64,000 bases of DNA from Mesorhizobium sp. 131-2-1 (GTDB lineage: Bacteria; Pseudomonadota; Alphaproteobacteria; Rhizobiales; Rhizobiaceae). Every line of letters starts with the position of its first letter. Within the stretch, counting starts at the first letter, position 1. The notes beneath the pieces were generated by a model. It had not been told where the DNA came from and did no database searches. It saw only the letters and a program-made list of their open reading frames with translations. The DNA is taken from the NCBI RefSeq assembly GCF_016756535.1, contig NZ_AP023247.1, positions 6,014,501-6,078,500 on the forward strand. Reading direction: 5' to 3'. This document shows, in pieces, positions 27,203 through 38,600 of the stretch. The translations under genes were made by a program, and so were the position numbers.

Positions 27203-29335
27203 GTGAATCAGCAGCCACATATTCTGTCGCCCAAAGAGGCGTTCAAGGCCTGTTTTTCGGCCGTTGCGGCGTATCTCGGCAGGCCGAGCGCGGAGACAGT
27301 GCTGTTTGCCGGGGTTCCGATCGCGGAGTCGCGCATCGAGATCGCCGATATCAAGCACCTGGCCGAGCGCATCGGCCTAGAGGTCAGCGAATTCAACCAT
27401 CGTGATTTCCTGCGCGGACGCGTCGACCTTCCGGCCATCGTCTTCCGCGTCAGCCAGTTGCCGGTCGCGCTGCTGGCGGAAATCGAGAGCGGCGACTACC
27501 TCACCGCCCCTCAGGAAAACGGCCGCACCACGATCAGCAAGGCCGAGCTGGCCGAAAGCTATATCAGCGGCGGCGCGTCCTTCTCGATCACCTACGCCAA
27601 CACCACCGAGGCGATGAAAGTCGGCTCGGCGCCGAAGATCGAGCGCCGGCACTGGCTGACCGGAACCATGGGCGCGTTCTGGCGCACCTATTCGAAGGTC
27701 GTGCTGTCGGCGATCTTCATCAACATGTTGGCCATCGCCTCGCCGATCTTCACCATGAACGTCTACGACAGGATACTGCCGAACAAGGCGATCGCGACGC
27801 TTTGGGTGCTGGCGCTGGGCATCGGCGCCGTCATCCTGTTCGACCTGCTTTTGAAGACGGCACGCGCCTCGCTCATCGACTATGCCGGACGCAAGGCGGA
27901 TCTCAGGATATCCTATCTCCTGTTCGAGAAGGTGCTGAACTCCTCGCTGTCGGCGCGGCCCGGCTCGACGGGGGAATACGCAAGTCGCGTCACCCAATAT
28001 GAATTCGTGCGCGAGTTCTTCACCTCCAACACCATCAGCGTCTTCATCGACACGGTCTTCATCTTCGTCTTCCTGCTGGTCATCTACGCCATCGGCGGCT
28101 GGCTGGTGATCATCCCGGCGCTGGCTTTCGTGATCTCCGTCATCGTCGGCCTGGTGACGCAGCGCCGCATCGGCAAGCGCGTCGCGGCCTCGATGAACGA
28201 GGCCTCGCAGCGCCAGGCGCTGCTGGTCGAATCCATCTCGACGCTGGAAACGATCAAGTCGCTGCGCGCCGAGGCCTACCTGCTGCGCAAATGGGGCGAG
28301 CACTCCAAGAACGCGGCCAACACGTCGGAAAAGATCAAGCAGCTCTCGGCCGCCGCCGGCAACATCACCGGATCCATCCAGCAGTTGGTGACCGTCGCCC
28401 TGGTCGTGGCCGGCGCCTATGCCTTCTCGGAAGGATATGTCTCCACCGGAGCAATCATCGGCACGGTCATGCTGGCAAGCCGGGCCGTGGCGCCGCTTGG
28501 CCAGATCGCCATCACGCTCTCCCGGTTCCGCCAGGCCATGCTGTCGCTCAGGATCGTCAACTCGATCATGTCGCAGCCGGAGGACAGGCCGGATACGGTG
28601 GGTTTCGTCAATCGCCCGATCCGCAACGGCGCGATGGCCTTCAAGAATGTCGGCTTCGTCTATCCGGGCTCCGAAACCGAGGTTCTGAGCGGGCTGAATT
28701 TCACGGTCAAGCCTGGCGAGCGGGTCGGCATCATCGGCCGCATCGGATCGGGCAAGACCACGATGGGGCGCCTGATCGGCAGGCTTTTCCTGCCGAGCTC
28801 GGGTGAGCTGCTCATCGACGGCATCGACATCCGCCAATACCACCCCTCGGAGGTGCGCGCCGCGGTCGGCATCGTCGCCCAGGCCGGCGATCTGTTTTCG
28901 GGCACCATCAAGGAGAACCTTTTGATGGCGGCGCCGGAGGCGAGCGACGAGGCGATCATCGAGGCCGCGAAGGCCGCCGGCGTCGACGAATTCGTCTCCC
29001 GCCATCCCCGCGGCTACGACATGAATGTCGGCGAGCGCGGCACCAACCTGTCGGGTGGTCAGAGGCAAGCGGTGGCGATCGCGCGCCTGCTTTTGACCAG
29101 GCCGAAGATCGTCTTTCTCGACGAGCCGTCGGGGTCGATGGACCTTGCCTCGGAACGGCAGCTGATCAAGCAGCTCAAGGTGGCTTTCGAGCGAAACACG
29201 ACGCTGATCGTCTCGACCCACCGCTTCAGCATGCTGGAGCTGGCCGACCGCCTCATCGTCATCGATCGGGGCAAGATCGTCGCCGATGGGCCGAAAGAAC
29301 AAGTGATCCAGGCGCTGCAGAAGTCGAGCGCCTGA
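27203..29335 (+). CDS. Type I secretion ABC transporter (permease/ATPase, LapB-like)
   Basis: A 710-residue fused exporter. Residues 1-135 form a C39-peptidase-like domain without the Cys/His catalytic arrangement, as in transporters of RTX proteins that are not processed at a double glycine. Six membrane segments follow (about 155-430). The ATPase has Walker A GRIGSGKTT (about 512-520), signature LSGGQRQAVAIAR (from 616) and Walker B IVFLDEP (from 636), with an H-loop in STHRFSM. The start is a GTG at 27203. It energises export of a C-terminally signalled substrate; the adhesin nearby is the obvious one. Confidence 0.93.
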   Translation: MNQQPHILSPKEAFKACFSAVAAYLGRPSAETVLFAGVPIAESRIEIADIKHLAERIGLEVSEFNHRDFLRGRVDLPAIVFRVSQLPVALLAEIESGDYLTAPQENGRTTISKAELAESYISGGASFSITYANTTEAMKVGSAPKIERRHWLTGTMGAFWRTYSKVVLSAIFINMLAIASPIFTMNVYDRILPNKAIATLWVLALGIGAVILFDLLLKTARASLIDYAGRKADLRISYLLFEKVLNSSLSARPGSTGEYASRVTQYEFVREFFTSNTISVFIDTVFIFVFLLVIYAIGGWLVIIPALAFVISVIVGLVTQRRIGKRVAASMNEASQRQALLVESISTLETIKSLRAEAYLLRKWGEHSKNAANTSEKIKQLSAAAGNITGSIQQLVTVALVVAGAYAFSEGYVSTGAIIGTVMLASRAVAPLGQIAITLSRFRQAMLSLRIVNSIMSQPEDRPDTVGFVNRPIRNGAMAFKNVGFVYPGSETEVLSGLNFTVKPGERVGIIGRIGSGKTTMGRLIGRLFLPSSGELLIDGIDIRQYHPSEVRAAVGIVAQAGDLFSGTIKENLLMAAPEASDEAIIEAAKAAGVDEFVSRHPRGYDMNVGERGTNLSGGQRQAVAIARLLLTRPKIVFLDEPSGSMDLASERQLIKQLKVAFERNTTLIVSTHRFSMLELADRLIVIDRGKIVADGPKEQVIQALQKSSA

Positions 29336-29349
29336 CTGGGACGGGGTAG

Positions 29350-30639
29350 ATGCTTGCAAGGGAAGATCGTCCGCCGCTTTTCGCGTCGGCGTCGATATAC
29401 ATCATAGCGGCGCTGTTCGTCGCTTTCGTCGGCTGGGCAGCCTTCGCCGAAGTCGACGAGATCGCGCGCGGCGACGGCAAGGTCATACCCGCTTCCAAGA
29501 CCCAGATCATCCAGGCCAGCGAGGCCGGCGTCGTCCAGGAGATCGCCGTCAAGATCGGCCAGGTCGTCAAGAAGAACGACCTGATCATCCGCCTCGACAA
29601 TACCGGCAACAGCTCCAGCCTCGGTGAGCAGCAGGCCAAGGCGCGCGCGCTGCAGACGCGCATCGCCAGGCTCAAATACGAGCAGGGCGGCAACATCTCT
29701 GGCCCCTTTCCGTGCCCGGCCGACATTCAGTCGGTCGCCCCGGAGATCTGCGACAATGAGCAGAAGCTGCTCATAGCCCGGCGTGGAAACTTCGACAACA
29801 AGCTGTCGGTGCTCAAGTCGCGCCTCGACCAGCGCGAGAAGGAACTGGACGAGGCAACCGCCAATTTCGACCGCCTGTCGAAGAACCTGATCGTCAGTGA
29901 CCAGGAGGCCAAGCTGGTCGAAGCGATGGTCAAGAAGGGGCTGATGGCCAAGACCGAGCAGCTTCGCGTCGAGCGCGAGCAGACCGAGATGAACGGCCAG
30001 CTCAATCTCGCCGGCGAGACCATAAAGAAGGCCAAGGCGGCGATCACCGAGGCGCAGCTACAGGTCGACGAGCTCGGGCTGCAGCTGCAGCAGGAGGCCC
30101 TGGACGAGCTCACCCAGGCGCTGGCCGAGCTTTCGGTCGTGGAAGAGACCATCCGCGGCGCCACCGACAAGGTGGCGCGCACCGATATCCGATCGCCGGT
30201 GGACGGCATCGTCAACACGTTGGACCTGAACACGGTCGGCGCATTCGTGCAGCCGGGCGCGGTGGTCGCCGGCATCGTCCCGACCTCGGAAACCCTGCTA
30301 GTCGAAGCGCGGGTCTCGCCGCGCGACGTCGCCTTCATCCGGCCGGACCAGGAAGCGCTGATCAAGGTCACGGCCTACGACTTCTCGATCTTCGGCGGCA
30401 TCGAGGGCAAGGTCTCGAATATCACCGCCGACAGCCTGGTCGATCAGAAGACCGGCGAACCGTACTACCAGGTGCGTGTCGCGACGGAGAAGTCGACGCT
30501 GGAAAGGGACGGCAAAACCTATTCGATCATTCCAGGCATGATCTGCTCGGTCGACATCAAGACCGGACGAAAGACGATCCTGACCTATCTCTTGAAGCCT
30601 ATCAACAAGGCACGCGAGGAGGCGATGAGTGAGCGATAG
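29350..30639 (+). CDS. HlyD-family membrane fusion protein
   Basis: A 429-residue periplasmic adaptor. One N-terminal membrane segment (14-34, YIIAALFVAFVGWAAFAEVD) precedes a biotinyl-lipoyl half (GDGKVIPASKTQIIQASEAGVVQEIAVKIGQVVKKNDLIIRLD). A long coiled-coil hairpin (about 90-280) follows, then the second lipoyl half (VARTDIRSPVDGIVNTLDLNTVGAFVQPG) and the beta-barrel end with the HlyD signature region. It bridges the ABC transporter and the TolC channel. It starts 14 bp after the ABC gene and overlaps the next gene by 11 bp. Confidence 0.93.
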   Translation: MLAREDRPPLFASASIYIIAALFVAFVGWAAFAEVDEIARGDGKVIPASKTQIIQASEAGVVQEIAVKIGQVVKKNDLIIRLDNTGNSSSLGEQQAKARALQTRIARLKYEQGGNISGPFPCPADIQSVAPEICDNEQKLLIARRGNFDNKLSVLKSRLDQREKELDEATANFDRLSKNLIVSDQEAKLVEAMVKKGLMAKTEQLRVEREQTEMNGQLNLAGETIKKAKAAITEAQLQVDELGLQLQQEALDELTQALAELSVVEETIRGATDKVARTDIRSPVDGIVNTLDLNTVGAFVQPGAVVAGIVPTSETLLVEARVSPRDVAFIRPDQEALIKVTAYDFSIFGGIEGKVSNITADSLVDQKTGEPYYQVRVATEKSTLERDGKTYSIIPGMICSVDIKTGRKTILTYLLKPINKAREEAMSER

Positions 30640-31270
30640 CATCACACCTGCCATCTCCCATGGCGAGCGGCAGCTGCTGCCGCTGACGGCCGACGATTTC
30701 GGGCCGGAATTCCGCGTCGTTGCGCGTGGCGGCGTGCGCCGCGGCATCCGCCTCGAGCGCGCCTTCTGGGTGACGCTCAAGCAGATGGCCGAAAGCCGCA
30801 AGTGCACGATCGGCATGCTGGTCGACGAGATTGCCGAAAGCCACGCCGAACAGGGCAACCTGACATCGGCGATCAGGGTCGCCTGCATGCGTGGACTGGC
30901 CCTGGAGAACCTTGCGCTGCGCAAGCTCGCCTCGATCAGGACGATCTCCGCAATACTGGTCGCCTGCCCGTCGCCGGCCTTCGCGCTGTCGTCGTCGAAG
31001 AAGATCCTGACTTTCAACGCGCCGTTCCAGCAGCTGGTCAAGCGGCATTTGCCGGCGAGTCCGAACGACGATGCGCGGCACGACCTGAAGCTGGCGCTCG
31101 ACCTCAACGTGGCCGATATCTTCGCCCGGCTCGAGGCCAATGGCGAAACACCCGTGAATACCGGCTTCGTCATTGGCGCCGGCGAGCGCCGCTACCGCGG
31201 CCAGCTCAACGTGGTGCGCGCGCCGGTGGCCGAGCCGGAATTGCTGATGGCTTTCGTCTTCAACGGCTGA
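30629..31270 (+). CDS. Ribbon-helix-helix domain protein in the secretion operon
   Basis: A 213-residue protein starting at GTG 30629, set by GAGGAGG six bases upstream; it overlaps the HlyD gene by 11 bp. Residues about 34-70 (RGGVRRGIRLERAFWVTLKQMAESRKCTIGMLVDEIAE) match the RHH_4-type ribbon-helix-helix, which binds DNA as a dimer. The second half (ILVACPSPAFALSSSKKILTFNAPFQQLVKRHL, TGFVIGAGERRYRGQLNVVRAPV) looks like a PAS-type sensory fold, though this is a weak impression. Its place as fourth gene in the operon suggests it regulates adhesin or secretion genes; this is inference. Confidence 0.68.
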   Translation: MSDSITPAISHGERQLLPLTADDFGPEFRVVARGGVRRGIRLERAFWVTLKQMAESRKCTIGMLVDEIAESHAEQGNLTSAIRVACMRGLALENLALRKLASIRTISAILVACPSPAFALSSSKKILTFNAPFQQLVKRHLPASPNDDARHDLKLALDLNVADIFARLEANGETPVNTGFVIGAGERRYRGQLNVVRAPVAEPELLMAFVFNG

Positions 31271-31291
31271 CCCGTAGCCGCGCGGAAGCGT

Positions 31292-32281
31292 TCAGCGCGG
31301 GCCCATGCGGGTCGGCGCCACAATCGCGGAAACCATGTCCGGCTCCAGGCCCTCGCCGGGGGCAATCGTGGCAACGCCGCCCTTGATGTCGGCCATTTCG
31401 GCGCCGCCGGTCTTGGAGCCATGGATCCAGGCCCGGTCCATGCTGAAGGAATAGAGCGGAACGTAGTCGGGCAGATCGCTGTCACGCCTGACGACATTGC
31501 CGAGGCTGTCGAGGATGAAGGCGCCGCTGGCGGTGCTCACCGACAGCACGGCGTGGAAGAATTTCCGTTTGCGATCCTGAAGGACAACGAGCGACATGCT
31601 CTGCGCCGGGATGCCGGCATCGAGCAGCGCCGTCATCTTGAGAATGGCGAAATCCTCGCAGTCGCCGGCCCGGCGATCGAGGATTTCCGAAGGCTTCGCC
31701 CAATAGTCCAGCTTGCCGTAGACGGCGCTGTCCTTCCGGTAGGCGATCAGGCGGTTGATGCTTGTGTTGACGAAGGCCAGCCTGTCGCTGAACCCCTTGC
31801 CCTTGGCGGCGTCGACGATGGCGACGAAGGCGGCGTTCTTGCGTTCGCAGGTGCTGCCAGCCGAGCAGTCGACGATCGCCCTGTAGACGGGCGCCCAGCG
31901 CGCCGCGACCGGGAAGTTGCGCATCGACAGGGCGACCGAGCCGAACACGCCCGGAATGATCGCGGCCGTCTGGATAGGGTCGATGCCGGCGCCGGCCTGC
32001 GCCGCCGACGAAGCCTCCGCACGCTCGACCTCAACGTAGCCATAGGCAGTGGAGACCGTGCCGATTCTGTATGACGCCGCAGGCTGCCAGGGCTGATATC
32101 TGGCCAGCGAGACTCCACCCAGGCTGAGGGGTGTCCGGACCCCTTTCGCAAGCGTTCCCGCAAGCGCCGAATCACCTGGCATGGCGCTTGCCGATGACGG
32201 TTGCGGCAGCCCGCAAAGGCCGATCGCCAGCACGAGAAACTTGAGCCCGGCTTTCATCGACAAAGCTTTTTGTGTTTTCAT
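31292..32281 (-). CDS. LapG-like periplasmic transglutaminase-type cysteine protease (BTLCP)
   Basis: A 329-residue exported protein. The signal peptide is MKTQKALSMKAGLK plus a hydrophobic core ending PSSASA. The catalytic triad of the bacterial transglutaminase-like cysteine proteases is visible: Cys in RRAGDCEDFAILK, His in FFHAVLSV and Asp in FILDSLGN. In Pseudomonas, LapG cuts the N-terminal anchor of the giant adhesin LapA and is held back by the c-di-GMP receptor LapD. Here the gene is divergent from a giant adhesin and beside its secretion operon, so an adhesin-release role is likely. ATG 32281 has AGGTGG five bases upstream. No LapD gene is seen in the window. Confidence 0.87.
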   Translation of the reverse strand: MKTQKALSMKAGLKFLVLAIGLCGLPQPSSASAMPGDSALAGTLAKGVRTPLSLGGVSLARYQPWQPAASYRIGTVSTAYGYVEVERAEASSAAQAGAGIDPIQTAAIIPGVFGSVALSMRNFPVAARWAPVYRAIVDCSAGSTCERKNAAFVAIVDAAKGKGFSDRLAFVNTSINRLIAYRKDSAVYGKLDYWAKPSEILDRRAGDCEDFAILKMTALLDAGIPAQSMSLVVLQDRKRKFFHAVLSVSTASGAFILDSLGNVVRRDSDLPDYVPLYSFSMDRAWIHGSKTGGAEMADIKGGVATIAPGEGLEPDMVSAIVAPTRMGPR

Positions 32282-32605
32282 GACGCCCACCTTTGACTGT
32301 GGACGCTATCAATCCGGTCTCAAATTATTGGAAATGAAGGTGGATAAATTTCCAGCAATTCATTACATCTACTTTATTTAAAATTTTATTCTTATTTATA
32401 CTTCTATTTGCCAAATCCGTCTCGCCGACCCCGACCAAACCGGTTCCGGAAAAGTCTCAGTATATCGGGTTATATGGCTGAGGTTTACCATGCGTAAAAA
32501 ATAGCAAAGTCACTATATCATACTATATGAAACAGATTGAGAGACTGTTGCAAAGACAAGGCCGTCCCTGTCTCTTTCCGGGAAATACCGGAGGGGTTTC
32601 CAGCC
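32282..32605. other. AT-rich divergent intergenic region between the LapG-like and adhesin genes
   Basis: These 324 bases hold no gene. A block at about 32310-32415 is far richer in A and T than the rest of the window, with runs such as TTTATTTAAAATTTTATTC. Two TATATC-N4-TATATG pairs follow (listed separately). This is the only place from which both transcripts can start. In rhizobia, AT-rich divergent regions at surface-polysaccharide and adhesin genes are typical targets of MucR/Ros-type or H-NS-like regulators; that part is inference. Confidence 0.55.
32461..32529. promoter_or_regulatory. Two TATATC-N4-TATATG direct-repeat pairs
   Basis: TATATC at 32461 and TATATG at 32471, then TATATC at 32514 and TATATG at 32524. 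In each pair the hexamers are exactly one helical turn (10 bp) apart, and the two pairs are 53 bp apart, about five turns. The last one ends 76 bp before the adhesin start. The regular phasing suggests binding of a protein on one face of the DNA. Confidence 0.4.
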
Positions 32606-35600
32606 ATGACGACCAATATCGATTTGGACAACGTTTCAGCTTCCTTTGACGAGCACGCGGTTTCCACTGAACATGCCGGGCTGACACCGGCGCAGGAAAT
32701 CCAGGTCGCGCAGGCCGCCTCGACAGGGCAAGCCGCGCCGGCGGATCCGGTACCGGTCGATGTCGGCAGCGGCGCACCCGTTCAGCCCGAAGCACCAGCC
32801 GCCCCGGCAGCGGCGGCGAACCCGCCGGCAAATGGAGCGGCTGCGGCAAACGCACCGGCGGGCGCGGCGCATGATTATGTGGCCGACGCCGGCAATGTCG
32901 TCAGGCTTCCGGCCAATGTCTCGATCGACAACATCAAGGTCGACGGCCACAACCTCGTGCTCGTGCAGCCCGACGGGTCTGAGATCGTCATCAAGGACGG
33001 CGCGCTCAACGTGCCGACCTTCATCCTCGGCGAAGTCGAGGTGCCCCGCGTCGCCCTGATCGCCGCGCTGGAAGCAAGCCATGTCGATGTCGCCTTTGGC
33101 GCCGACGGCTCGATCTCTGCCGGACCCGGAAACGGGCCGAACAGCGCGGGCGGAAACTTCTCCGTGCCGCCCGGCGGCATCGGCGACGGCTTCGACCTGT
33201 CGGCCCTGCTGCCGCCGACGGCCCTGCAGTTCGGCCAGCTCGACCGGCGCGAACTCTTCCCATCCATTGTCGACAGGAACGTTTCGGTGGTGGCGGTGTC
33301 ACTGCTCACCCCGGACGAGGCGGCCAGCGAAACCGGCCTCGACGGCGGCCCGTCACAGTCGCCTGGCAGCGACGCGCCGAGCAATTCGGAGACGTCGAGC
33401 ACCGGCACGATCACCATCGACGCGCCGGATGGAATCGGATCGATTGTCATCAACGGCGCCACCGTCACCGGCGTCGGGCAGCAGATCCAGGGCCAGTTCG
33501 GCTACATCACGATCGTCTCCTTCAATCCGGTCACCGGCGCTATCGAATACAATTACACGGTGACCGAGTCGGTCACCCACCCCAATCACACCAACGGCTA
33601 CGACCAGAACGATACGGTTCCGGACAATTTCAGCATCACCGTCACGGATTCCGACGGCGATACGGCCAGCACAACCTTTGCGGTCGCCATCATTGACGAC
33701 GTGCCGACCGCGGTTGCCGACACCGATGCCCTGGCAGCGGGTACGTTCGGGCCGGTCGGCGGCAATGTCTTGGACGGCAGCGGATCGGACGGCAACGCGG
33801 CGGGCGCCGACACCAAGGGCGCCGATGACGCGACGGTGGTCGGCGTCGCCGCCGGCAATACCGATACCGATGTCGACAATGCCGCCACGCTCAACACGCC
33901 GATCCAGGGCGACTACGGCAAGCTGACGCTTCACGCCGACGGCTCCTACACCTATGTGCGCGACGCCGGCACGCCCGGCGGCGTCAACGACGTCTTCACC
34001 TACACGATCAAGGACGGCGACGGCGACACCTCGCACACCACGCTGACGATCTCGATCGGCAACTCGACGCCGGAAATCGGCGACCTGACGCCGGAGGCCA
34101 ATGGCGGCGACGTCATCGTTAATGAAAACGACCTCCTGGCCAGCCGCGGGCCCGGCGAGTCGGCCGGTTCCGACACGTCGAAGGAAAGCACGACCCAGGG
34201 CGGCACCTTCACCATCAGCTCGCCCGACGGCATCGCCTCGCTGGCGATCGACGGCCACACCTTCATCACCAATGGCACATTCACCGGCGGCTCGTTCACC
34301 ACCGCGCTCGGCAACACGCTGACGGTGACCGGATATGACGCCGGCACCGGCGTGGTCAGCTACACCTACACGCTCAACGACAACGAGACGCATGCCAACG
34401 CCCAGAGCACCAACAGCCTGTTCGAGAACTTCACCGTCGCGCTGACCGACGAGGACGGGCAGAGCGCCAACGGCACGCTCTCCGTCAACATCGTCGACGA
34501 CGTGCCGGCGGCGAGCGCGGAAGCCTCGCAGGACGTCGCCGAAGGCGCGACGGTCACCGGCACGCTGGACTTTGTCCCCGGCGCCGACGGCGCAACGGTG
34601 ACGCATATCGACGGCACGCTGCTGCTCTTCGGCCAGGACGGCTACTCGCAGGCGATCGACATCGGCGACGGTTTCATCAAGGTCAAGGCCGACGGCAGCT
34701 ATTCTTTCACCGCTGACAATCCGGTGATCGGCACGGGCGCGGCTTCGGCGACCTACACGGTGACCGACAGCGACGGCGACACGGCAACGGCCGGCATCAG
34801 CTTTGCCGTCACCGACGCCAACACGCCGACTAGCGGCACGGCCTCCGCCTCGGTCGACGATGACGGGCTCCCCGGTGGCAATCCGGCGAGCAGCGCGGGC
34901 GACATCACGGTTCCTAACACCGATGGCGACAACAACGAAGCGACCTTCTCCGGCACGCTCGGCGGCAGCGTCGGCGGCGATGGCGCTGGCGCCAACGGCT
35001 TCTCCTTCGCGGCACTCAACGGCACGGCCGGCACGGTCGGCCAGGAGAATGTCTCCTACAGCTGGGATGCCGGCACCCACACGCTGACGGCGACCACCAC
35101 CAGCGGCGACCGCATCGGCACGGCGCTGTTCACCGTGCACGTGACGGATCCGGCGACTGGCGCCTACACGGTGACGCTGCTCGACAATGTCATGCATACG
35201 GGCGGCCCGAACAACGAGAACAGCGCGACGGTCGATCTCGGCTATGTCATCACCGACGCCGACGGCTCGACGGCGCCTGGCACACTTACCGTCACCTTCA
35301 ACGACGATGCTCCGACGGCTTCGGCCGAGGGCTCGCAGAACGTCGCCGAAGGCGCGACGCTGACCGGCACGCTCGACTTCGTCGCCGGCGCCGACGGCGC
35401 AACGGTCACGCATATCGACGGCACGCTGCTGATCTTCGGCCAGGACGGCTACTCGCAGGCGATCGACATCGGCGACGGCTCCATCAAGGTCAAGGCCGAT
35501 GGCAGCTACTCCTTCACCGCCGACAGCCCGGTCAACGGCACCGGCGCGGCTTCCGCGACCTTTACGGTGACCGACGGCGACGGCGATACGGCAACGGCCG

Positions 35601-38600
35601 GCATCAGCTTTGCCGTGACCGACGCCAACACGCCGACTAGCGGCACGGCCTCCGCCTCGGTCGACGATGACGGGCTCCCCGGTGGCAATCCGGCGAGCAG
35701 CGCGGGCGACATCACGGTTCCGAACACCGATGGCGACAACAACGAAGCGACCTTCTCCGGCACGCTCGGCGGCAGCGTCGGCGGCGATGGCGCTGGCGCC
35801 AACGGCTTCTCCTTCGCGGCACTCAACGGCACGGCCGGCACGGTCGGCCAGGAGAATGTCTCCTACAGCTGGGATGCCGGCACCCACACGCTGACGGCGA
35901 CCACCACCAGCGGCGACCGCATCGGCACGGCGCTTTTCACCGTGCACGTGACGGATCCGGCGACTGGCGCCTACACGGTGACGCTGCTCGACAATGTCAT
36001 GCATACGGGCGGCCCGAACAACGAGAACAGCGCGACGGTCGATCTCGGCTATGTCATCACCGACGCCGACGGCTCGACGGCGCCTGGCACACTGACCGTC
36101 ACGTTTAACGACGATGCGCCGTCGCTGACGGTGGGCACGGTCAATGACAGCGCCATCACGCTGGTGACGCAGGACGCGCAGACCATCGGCGCTGCCTCCG
36201 ACACGGCGAGCGCGAGCTTCGCGGCCGCCTTCCTGGCGGCGGTGTCGCCGAGCTATGGCGCCGACGGCGCCGGCTCGACAGTGATCAGCGGCTACACGCT
36301 CAACGTCACCAACTCGGCCTCGGGCCTGACCAGCCAGGGTGAAGCGATCACCCTGACCAAGGTCGGCAACGACATCGTCGGCTCGACCGCCTCGCATGGC
36401 GAGATCTTCAGGATCGCCGTCGATGCCGCCGGCACGGTGACGCTGACCCAGTCCCAGCAGATCGACCACCTGCCGGAGAGCCTCGACACCACCAACAACA
36501 ACGCCCACATCGACCTTGGCAATGGCCTGGTGTCGCTGTCGGCGACGGCGACGGTGACCGATGGCGACCACGATCAGGCGACCTCGACGGTGAGCACCGA
36601 TCTCGGCGGCAACATCGGCTTCGACGACGACATCCCGTCGCTGACGGTCGGCACGGTCGCGGACGCGGCCATCACGCTGGTGACGCAGGACGCGCAGACG
36701 ATCGGCGCTGCCTCCGACACGGCGAGCGCCAGCTTCGCGGCCGCCTTCCTGGCGGCGGTGTCGCCGAGCTATGGCGCCGACGGCGCCGGCTCGACGGTGA
36801 TCAGCGGCTACACGCTCAACGTCACCAACTCGGCCTCGGGCCTGACCAGCCAGGGTGAAGCGATCACCCTGACCAAGGTCGGCAACGACATCGTCGGCTC
36901 GACCGCCTCGCATGGCGAGATCTTCAGGATCGCCGTCGATGCGGCCGGCACGGTGACGCTGACTCAGTCCCAGCAGATCGACCACCTGCCGGAGAGCCTC
37001 GACACCACCAACAACAACGCCCACATCGACCTTGGCAATGGCCTGGTGTCGCTGTCGGCGACGGCGACGGTGACCGATGGCGACCACGATCAGGCGACCT
37101 CGACGGTGAGCACCGATCTCGGCGGCAACATCGGCTTCGACGACGACATCCCGTCGCTGACGGTCGGCACGGTCGCGGACGCGGCCATCACGCTGGTGAC
37201 GCAGGACGCGCAGACCATCGGCGCTGCCTCCGACACGGCGAGCGCGAGCTTCGCGGCCGCCTTCCTGGCGGCGGTGACGCCGAGCTATGGCGCCGACGGC
37301 GCCGGCTCGACGGTGATCAGCGGCTACACGCTCAACGTCACCAACTCGGCCTCGGGCCTGACCAGCCAGGGTGAAGCGATCACCCTGACCAAGGTCGGCA
37401 ACGACATCGTCGGCTCGACCGCCTCGCATGGCGAGATCTTCAGGATCGCCGTCGACGCGGCCGGCACGGTGACGCTGACCCAGTCCCAGCAGATCGACCA
37501 CCTGCCGGAGAGCCTCGACACCACCAACAACAACGCCCACATCGACCTTGGCAATGGCCTGGTGTCGCTGTCGGCGACGGCGACGGTGACCGATGGCGAC
37601 CACGATCAGGCGACCTCGACGGTGAGCACCGATCTCGGCGGCAACATCGGCTTCGACGACGACATCCCGTCGCTGACGGTCGGCACGGTCGCGGACGCGG
37701 CCATCACGCTGGTGACGCAGGACGCGCAGACCATCGGCGCTGCCTCCGACACGGCGAGCGCGAGCTTCGCGGCCGCCTTCCTGGCGGCGGTGACGCCGAG
37801 CTATGGCGCCGACGGCGCCGGCTCGACGGTGATCAGCGGCTACACGCTCAACGTCACCAACTCGGCCTCGGGCCTGACCAGCCAGGGTGAAGCGATCACC
37901 CTGACCAAGGTCGGCAACGACATCGTCGGCTCGACCGCCTCGCATGGCGAGATCTTCAGGATCGCCGTCGATGCCGCCGGCACGGTGACGCTGACCCAGT
38001 CCCAGCAGATCGACCACCTGCCGGAGAGCCTCGACACCACCAACAACAACGCCCACATCGACCTTGGCAATGGCCTGGTGTCGCTGTCGGCGACGGCGAC
38101 GGTGACCGATGGCGACCACGATCAGGCGACCTCGACGGTGAGCACCGATCTCGGCGGCAACATCGGCTTCGACGACGACATCCCGTCGCTGACGGTCGGC
38201 ACGGTCGCGGACGCGGCCATCACGCTGGTGACGCAGGACGCGCAGACGATCGGCGCTGCCTCCGACACGGCGAGCGCCAGCTTCGCGGCCGCCTTCCTGG
38301 CGGCGGTGTCGCCGAGCTATGGCGCCGACGGCGCCGGCTCGACGGTGATCAGCGGCTACACGCTCAACGTCACCAACTCGGCCTCGGGCCTGACCAGCCA
38401 GGGTGAAGCGATCACCCTGACCAAGGTCGGCAACGACATCGTCGGCTCGACCGCCTCGCATGGCGAGATCTTCAGGATCGCCGTCGATGCGGCCGGCACG
38501 GTGACGCTGACTCAGTCCCAGCAGATCGACCACCTGCCGGAGAGCCTCGACACCACCAACAACAACGCCCACATCGACCTTGGCAATGGCCTGGTGTCGC

